Below, one piece after another: positions 29,201-38,200 of a stretch of DNA of 64,000 nucleotides. Source of the stretch: Owenia fusiformis (lineage: Eukaryota; Annelida; Polychaeta; Sabellida; Oweniidae). The translations under genes were made by a program, and so were the position numbers. The stretch lies in the NCBI GenBank assembly GCA_903813345.2, contig CAIIXF020000007.1, forward strand, positions 22,743,564-22,807,563, in the 5' to 3' direction. The notes below the pieces were generated by a model that was not told where the DNA came from, did no database searches, and saw only the letters and a program-made list of their open reading frames with translations. The first letter of the stretch is position 1; each line of letters begins with the position of its first letter.

Positions 29201-32200
29201 TCATTAGAGTTTTTGACAACAAGCAAAAGGAAAAACAAACAAAATTATTGGAAAATATAATTTTAACATGGAATCTGAAATAAGAGTTGATTCAGGGAAA
29301 AATAACTTGACAAAATTGCCTGCTGCTAATGAAGCCCTTGCAAGTACATAGTGTACGATTGCATGGTTCATATTGGCTTTGAAACGAGTGTAAATAGTTA
29401 CATGCAGAATGTTGGAATGTAAAATGTGACAATGATAGATGAATATGCTATTACTATTGTAACCATATGCTTCATTGTTTTTGCTTCTAGGGCGAGGAAG
29501 AACGTGTAAGTTGTCTGTTTGAGTGATATGTACATAAAACTAACAATTGTCACATTCCTTACCATCTTCCTTTACATGATTTTAGACAATTTCAAAAATT
29601 CATTTTTTTCTTGAAAGCATTACTATAGCGGTGTTTTTTGTTGCTGTTTTTTTATAATTTTTTTCCTTACAATGTTTTTTCATAATAGTGTTTACAAAAT
29701 TTCATGGAATAAACATAATTTAACTAGAATAATGGAAAATCAACAGAAGTACACAACTTACAAAGGAGTGGTATCGATATGGAGAACTTTTTGAACACAC
29801 GTTTCTCTTAAACCAGTCATAAAAAAATCTAAAAATTTAACACATCGTCAATTTAATGGTCATCTTTTGAATGGTAACAATATAATTTGAAAAATATATA
29901 TATACTTTCATCTATATTGTTTTAGAAAACACATCAAACACTTGTTTTGTTCTTGGTATCATGTTTCCAGAGTGAAATGAAACATCTTTCCGAACCTCAT
30001 TGGAACAAAATGACATAAACACAACATGTTTAGGTCTCTCAATATTGTAATTGTACAAAGGAAATTTTGATTGATTTTAAAAAAGTATCTTGTTAATGAA
30101 ATAAAGGGTTTATCTTGATTTTTATCTATTTTGGGGGGATTTTGTTTTAATTTTTTGAATACTTTTTAAAATCAACCAAAAATTTGTAACTATAATATTG
30201 AGAGGTCTAAAAACATGTTGTATATGCTATTTTGTTCCAACAAGGTTCGGAAAGACATTTTATTTCATTCTCAAGAATTGGTAGAAAGGAGCAAAAACAA
30301 TTGCACTAAAAAAGCAAAAGATGTTAACAAAAACAGTTATATAAAATATTTCTAAATAGTTTTTGCATTAAATTGTTGTCAATCAAGTCAACATTACATA
30401 AAATACATGTACCATGTTTTTTTACAGAATGTTTTCAATGATTGGTTTAAGAGAAAAACAGTTCTCCATATCGATACCAATCCTTTCGAATTTGTAACCA
30501 TTTTTTAACCAGAATAATAATTATGTTTTGTACTTTATTAACAAATATTTCACATAATACTAGAAGTTATTCAATGATTTGTTGTACAGAAATATACTGA
30601 ATACATTTTGCCTTATGGAATATGGTGCCATGGGTGTAGCAAAATATTTTCTATATTTTATGAGAAATCATTGAATAATATTTTATTCAATAAATATTTG
30701 AGATATATGGTGTTTTATTGGTTTCATCAGAAATGTCTTTTCCTAACAAGCATTTTGACATTATTTAAAAATGAACACTTTTGTTTGTATCACTTGTTGT
30801 TATGGTGTGTCAAGTACATGTGTTTTTATGTGTCAAGTACATGTGTTTTTATGTGTCAAATACATGTATTATCGAATGAGTCAGACAAGCTCACTCAAAT
30901 GCTCCATCCAGATGTTGTTGAAACTTGGACTACTATTTGAAAAGTTTATTTACAGTTCTTTGAAAAGTTTTTTTCCATTTATTTCATTTTTGGGAGTGGT
31001 TTATATCTCACTTTCTCCCATTCATTAAAACATCAGTATTGAGATTAAAATAGATATTAACATCCATTACCCATAAGATTTAATGAAGGCTTATTCCTTC
31101 ACTTTTGTATGAAACCTTATTATCAATTGATACAACTGCTTTGAATGAAACTATTCTATTGATTTGAAAATTCTACATATACTGCTCTATATTTCCATTT
31201 CAAAAATGAAGTTTACTTTCAGTGGAATAACCCTATCATATATTATTTTGTTTCTTCAGGCAAGTCGCAGTGGGGATGATGACAGTGCAGAAGTTATAAG
31301 TAACATCTCTAAACATCTCAATACAGCCAGCCTTACCCCTGAGCAGGTAAGTACAAGTGCATACACCGATATTACGGTCCCTCAAGTAGATATGCATATC
31401 TCCCTCTGGATAAACCCCATATCCAAAACTTCCCAGTCCATAACCCTTATTTATTCCATAATAACATGTTTTCCCTGGGAAAATAACAGGGAATAAAAGT
31501 GTTATTTGAAAAATCCCGTATCAGATCCCGTATCAGCCAAAATCCCGTATCAGATCCCGTATTGGATCCCGTATCAGCAAAAATCCCGTATCAGATCCCG
31601 TATCAGAAAAATTGAAAAAAAAATATTATGAAATAAATAGGTTATTGATGGTCGTGATGGAATATGGATTTATTCCTTGAGAAAATACGATATTGGCCTC
31701 AGAAAATATCATATTGACACTCGGGCTATCGCCCTCGGTCAATATGATATTTTCCTTGGCCAATATCATATTTTCCCTCGGAATAAAATCCATATTCCAT
31801 CCCTCCCATTAAATAACCTCTATGTATAGGATATATATGTGTTATCTGACTCTATAGAGCATAAATGTCTCATAGACAGTACTGTATGTTATTGATGTTG
31901 TATTTTTAGGAGAAGCTTCACGAGGCACAAATTGATGAACAGGCTACACTTGTGACAAGCCAGAAAGAGCAGGAGAGACTTATGAACCAAACACTGGATA
32001 CTGAGCTTGCTAAAAGTAGCAGGCAGGTGGATGATCAAATGGAAGAGCAAAAGAAACTGGTAAGTGGATGCAGTATCAATGTTTAATGTATAATACATAA
32101 TAGTATAACTTTTATACTACACATGGCATCCACTTTATTTCTGGATGCATTATCAATGTCGATGTATAATACAGGATGACACTAAACATGGCATCCATTT

Positions 32201-35200
32201 TGTTTCTAGATATACTGTTAAAGAATAGCACTGTATTATTTCATTATGAAAAAGACTGAGAGCCTAATATCTATCTCTTCATGTTCTATTTTTGTTATTG
32301 ATAAATATCCTTTGTAAACAAAAGAAAGAAATTGTGAATAAAAAACCCACATCAACCAATCAAACCATCAGAAAAAATCTGCTCAATGGCAATTTAAAAT
32401 TATAATTTAAATTTCAGGCCCTTGATTCACACAAAGCTAAGTTTGACCGTGAGATGTTGCTCCATGGCAAGAACTTGAGCAAAGATGAGTATGAGAGGCT
32501 TATGGCTCTACATGAACAAGAGGCAAGGAACCTGCAACGTAACATGGAAAATGAGAAAGCTAGACAGAAACAGGCTCTCGCTGATAGGGTATGTAAATGT
32601 CTTCTATACTGAATATTAATGTTGATATTTATGTTTTTCTTATTCCAAAATATTAAATGGATAAACTTGAGAAGGGCAATGTGTTACTACAGCTATTTCT
32701 GCCCAATTTACATTAAAAATTAAAAGACATTTAGTCTTAGGTTTGTGAAGATTGAAAACACAAAATTAAATTCTATGTGAAGATCTGAAATGATACAGTC
32801 AGTCCACCTTAGTGGAGAATTCCATTAATCTGTGGAATTTCCAAGGATATCCATGAGGTTAATTCCTGAAAACTCTGTATTTATCAAACAGGTTGCTGAA
32901 AGACGCAGGAAGAAACAAGCTCAAATCAGTGAGAAATCAGCGGCAGAACTAGCCAAGCAGCTTGCAGCTCAACAACAACAGAGAGATGCCTTGAATCAAC
33001 AGATTGAACGTAAAGTGGCGGAGTCCACATTAAAAGAATCTGTGAAGGATAAAGATGGGGAGCAGGTTGAGAATATGGTGTATACAGTTCTGAGACAGCG
33101 CCACATCAAGGAGGCTGTCCACCTTGAAGAACAACTGGCAAGGGAGCTGGATGCAGCTAAGGCTGATACAAGAGCTACTGTTGCCGAGGAAAGGCAACAA
33201 CAGAGAGAGAAGTTGACTGCCTCTCATGAACAGGTAAGAAGCAGTAAGGAACTATCAACTACAAGAATAAACTGTTCTTTATGTAGCATTGTTATCAGTT
33301 TTCAAATGAAAGTGAAATGCTATAGAAGTTTCCTCATAGGAGCTATTGGGATTAAAGGCCCCCTCACATATGAACGAATCCACTAAACGCATTCCTGCGA
33401 ATATGAATTAGGTAAAATTTGTTCCAATAAGTATATGTATGTTGTGCCTCATTGTAGTGTTTTCATGTGTATGTATCCCTTCAGAAACCTTCGGACGACT
33501 TCGGAACCATGCGCAAAGATGCATTTTGGTTCACATTTATCCAAATCGCAAGACTGCACTTGATGGATCCGTTCATATGTGAGGGGCCTTTAGGTTGAAA
33601 AACAATGTACTGTAGAAAATGTACAATTTACCAAATACACAAATTTTATGTCACCACATGGTTACATCTTGTTATATGCATTTTTGTGACTGGTCTTGGC
33701 ATCAGGAGTTTAGCATCTTTAACAAATGGAAGACTTTTGTATGTGCAACCAGGAGGTACCAACTACCATGGTAATGCCTTGTCTTTGTTCACATGTTCAC
33801 TTATATGTTGATTTGCCCAATATGAGTACACCATAACTTTCAATCATTGATTTCATTACTTAAGTCACATATCTGTACAAAATCCATATATTAAGATTCA
33901 TGTGCTAACAAAAATAACACAGTGTGCATATAAGTCATTGATTGACATTTTGTTTGTTATTGTAGGAGCTGATTGATCTTGTTGCCAATGCTGGCACCTT
34001 GAAGAGCTCAGAATTGGCACAGAAGAAAGAGGAATTAAAGCGAAGACAACAGCGTGAAATTGCTGAATTTGATTCATTGACACCACAGATGATAGCTACA
34101 GCCGAGCGGGATACAGCACGCCACCTTCAGGCCAAACACACCAACTCTAGGCTTGAGTTGAAAGAGAAACAGTTAAGAGAATTGGCAGATGCTATGAAGA
34201 TCTACACACCGGAGGAGAAACTACAAGAGGTATGGCTGCTCTTCATTATAAGCACTAAATTTACAGTTCATTGTGCATGTGTTGATATTTGGAATAAATC
34301 TTATTCAAATTAGCCTAAATTCTTGTGATCGGTTGGCTACTTGAGTTCTGGTGATCACATTTTGTTTAATCAGTGCCTCCTATACTCTAGAGGTGAAGAA
34401 GTCAAGTAAATAGTCGGAGGCAAGAAACTGGATGCAAGATAGAAAAGATCAGATATACCAGTTACTGATAAAACCAATGCACATATCCAAATCTATGTTG
34501 TTTCAATAATCATGATAAAAAGCAGGAGAATGATATTCACATTGATAATGCGTATCACCATTTTACCCAGTGCTCCCCTTTGATTTTTTATAAAGTTTAT
34601 ATTTGTAAGCAAGAATAGAAAAAGATGTTCCTAATATGTATTTTATTTTAATTTAGGAGTATGCTGAGAGAGCCAAGCAAGCAGCAGAGGAAGCTAAACG
34701 TTACCGTGAAGAGACACTCAGAAAGATGAATGATAATCTGAAACATATGAAAGATGAAGCAGAGAAGAAGGAAGGAGAGCGAAAGAGGAAGTTGGTGAAT
34801 CAAATGAAGTATGTATGAATTGGATGAATTTGAAATGAAAGAGAAATAAGATAAGAATGAACATTGTTTTATAGACTAAAACAATAGGTTATACATGTAA
34901 AGATTCTTACTTTGATAAATGATAAATTAGTATAACAACACATCTAACATTACATTAATTTTTCAGACAACTAGAACAGGACCTTGAAGCTGAGAGAAAA
35001 CGTGATGAGGAACGGGAGAGAGAACGTCAAGCAGAACGAGAGCGAATCAGACGTCAGCAATTAGAAGAAAGGGAAAAACGTGAAAAAGCTGATATTGATA
35101 AAATGAACATCTCCGAAGATGAAAAAGAAAAATTGCTACGCGAACATGAGGAGAATATGAAGCGTTTTGATAGTCAGTTGAAGGATGAACAACAACGAAG

Positions 35201-38200
35201 CAGTGAAGCCCTGAAAGCCAAACTTGAGGCAAGGCGTAATAAGAAACGTGCCACAGAGATTGCCCAGATTGAAAAGAACAACCAGCTTCAAACAGAAGAA
35301 GACATTAAGCAAGAAATGGATGAGAAGATAGCTGAAGAAAGACGTGCTGCAGAGAGGGCTTCATCTGGAGACCAACCTGTAAGTTCTATTCCTGAAAAAA
35401 TCTTGCCATTATGAGTTAGAATTGGGTTGAGTGACCTATGACTTGAACTTGTCACTGCCTGTACGATGATGACTTATCAACCTCTTGATTTCAAAGAGTC
35501 TTTAGTTTGCTTTTAGCTAGTCTAGTCTTCAATTAGTATTTATATGCTCATACATATTACACAAGGAACTCCAATCCTACATTTCATAGTCAATGCAAAT
35601 AGTCTCTTAAAAGACTTGGAACAAATTTGTTACAAAACCTTGTCACTACCAAGGCACAATTGCTTCTAGTAGAGTGAATAGTCATGATAGTGAATATAGA
35701 AGAAAATGTGTGGCTTCTTTTGCTTGATAATTTTGGCCTTTTAGAGGTACTTATTAAATGCTTTACTAACCATAGTTGTATTATTTGTATTAGACGCTAT
35801 TTGGTGCCCCAGCAGCCAAGACTGGAGCTCCTGGGTCTGCAAATCCTGCTGAGGTAAACATACATGACAATAATTGTGGCATTACCATCACTATCATGGT
35901 AACATTTGAGGAACCTAATACATATGATTAACATGTTGTACTTTTTACAAATACCGAGTTTTGCAATGGATTAGAAGAGGTTTTATTCAGAACCTTGGAG
36001 TGTTTTCATCCTAGATATTGCCCATGGTATAGAGCTGTTAGAATGATGAAAATGTTGCATACACTTTACATATGATCCCATAATATCACATCACATCAAA
36101 AAGATAATGGCATTGGCTGGACACCCAGCCTGTATTCACACTCATTTCTATATTGTTGCTTCCTAAATCTTGCCTCAGTGAATTCTACTTCTCACTCATT
36201 ATAAAATATAGTCTATCCATGTGCATGTCTATTTATTACAGTCTGGCTTTGCTCCATTTACTCCAACTGGCAATGCAGAACAGGACTGGGTGAACATGTT
36301 GATGGCCTCTCCCCTGTTCAAGCAGATCAATGACCTTGAGGCCATGATGGACAAAAGTGCAGGGGGAACAGGCGCTGCTGGGTCTGGTCCATCTAAAGTA
36401 CAAGGTAATGAAGTTGTTTCTTTTAAATCTGCATCATATTAAATACAGGGTGACACAATAATTGCAACCTCCCCTCCTTTTGGAATAATTTTCTCGTTTT
36501 TTTTTTATTCGTGAATGTTACCAGATTGTCAACAAAAATATTACACACATCATAATGTACCAAGAAACAGAGGCATAATTTGAAATTGATGATTTATCTA
36601 TATTACTTGAATGCAGGTGCTGACTACAGTCGTGCCTATCTTGACATCAAAGACGCGCAATGGTCCTGCAGTGGTGACCTTGTACCTGTTGACCTCAACG
36701 ACATCACACCACACCAATTTGTTGTGTACAGATTTGGGGTGTTTGTATCACGAGTCTTACGCCAACTTATCAATGCACCAGAAGTGACGCTCCTATTGGC
36801 ATCAAATCTGCCAAGTAACAATTACAACAATAACGCCTTCAGGAACTCTTTCTTCTACGAACACGCTAGAAAGATCTTGTTCATACGTCGTGAAAGGATG
36901 GACTCCATCGGGGACTTTGTGGTTGTTATACTTCATTGTCTGGCACATATAAGTGTAGATGATCTCACAGATGACGCAAACCCAATGTTCCTCAGACAGT
37001 TCTACAAGGTAAGAGGCAGTCAGTCAAAATAATATACTGTACAATGTTTTCCCCATGTTTTCCAAACTAATTTCATGAAGGCTCTTCTCACGTAACCAGT
37101 TTATCTCAATGTCAATGGAAGTTGTCTGTAATTATGCATTTGTGTACCTTCTTTCTTTACACACGAATGGAGAAGTTAAATAATTTTAGATGATATTTAG
37201 GGGTGTCATTTTTTACCATCATTATGTAGTATTTCGTAATTTTCCACCACACAGCGTTTCATTTAACATTTACAATGTAATAGAGGATCGTGAAATTAAT
37301 CTGAAGAATTTTTTTCATGTTATTTTCAATTTCACACAGCCATATCTATCACTTTCTTTTGAAAGCAAAACCTCCATGATCATTAATATAAAAATGTGTC
37401 CATTTGTTTACAGTCCCTTAGAGTAGTATGCCAAGATATGTTCTTCTCTCGATCCCATACCAAGCCAACAAGCTCAGCTCTGATTGGTGGATCACCAACC
37501 AATGGAAGAACAGCCCTGGAGACTGCATTCAAGCACACTCGTAGCTCAGATGAGAAGTCTAATGTTGTTGGTGAACTTGTTGATGTTAAAGTAGAAGAGA
37601 CAATGGAAAGAGATTTCTCCCATGATGTAAGATTCTAATTTATAGTTTTAAGAAATCTTGAAATGTTGTTTCTCAAGATCAGTATATTCATATTCTAATA
37701 TGACAAAATACTGCAGAATACCATTACACTCATATATACATGTACTGATGATAACTTTGATTCCTGCTTATGATATTAATTAAGAAAAGTGATAGACAGT
37801 GTAAAATGTTAGAAGCAATCATTTTGACAACTTTCAGAACTTATTCTCAACCTGTTTATATTTGTTTTTCTTCCTTTAACCTCTTGAATCCCAGGGTCTA
37901 AAATTGGTGGAAACCAGAGAATTTTTAATTTTTGCCACCTCTTGACATTTTACTACATACCTATACAATCTTAGATGATCAACATTTTAAAACAAATTTT
38001 GTGTAAACTGGATAAAAATTGTTCAATTAAGAGCAATTTTAGTGAAAAATTTGGTGACGTGTTTTCTCGTCACTCTGGATTTCAAGGTCATTTCTGAGGT
38101 GCCAAGAAATCTCGTCACTCCAGGTAATCAAGAGGTTAATACCATGAGTAGAAAAACTGGACCCTTCAAGAGTGTGTCTTTTTATTTTTATTTATTTTTT

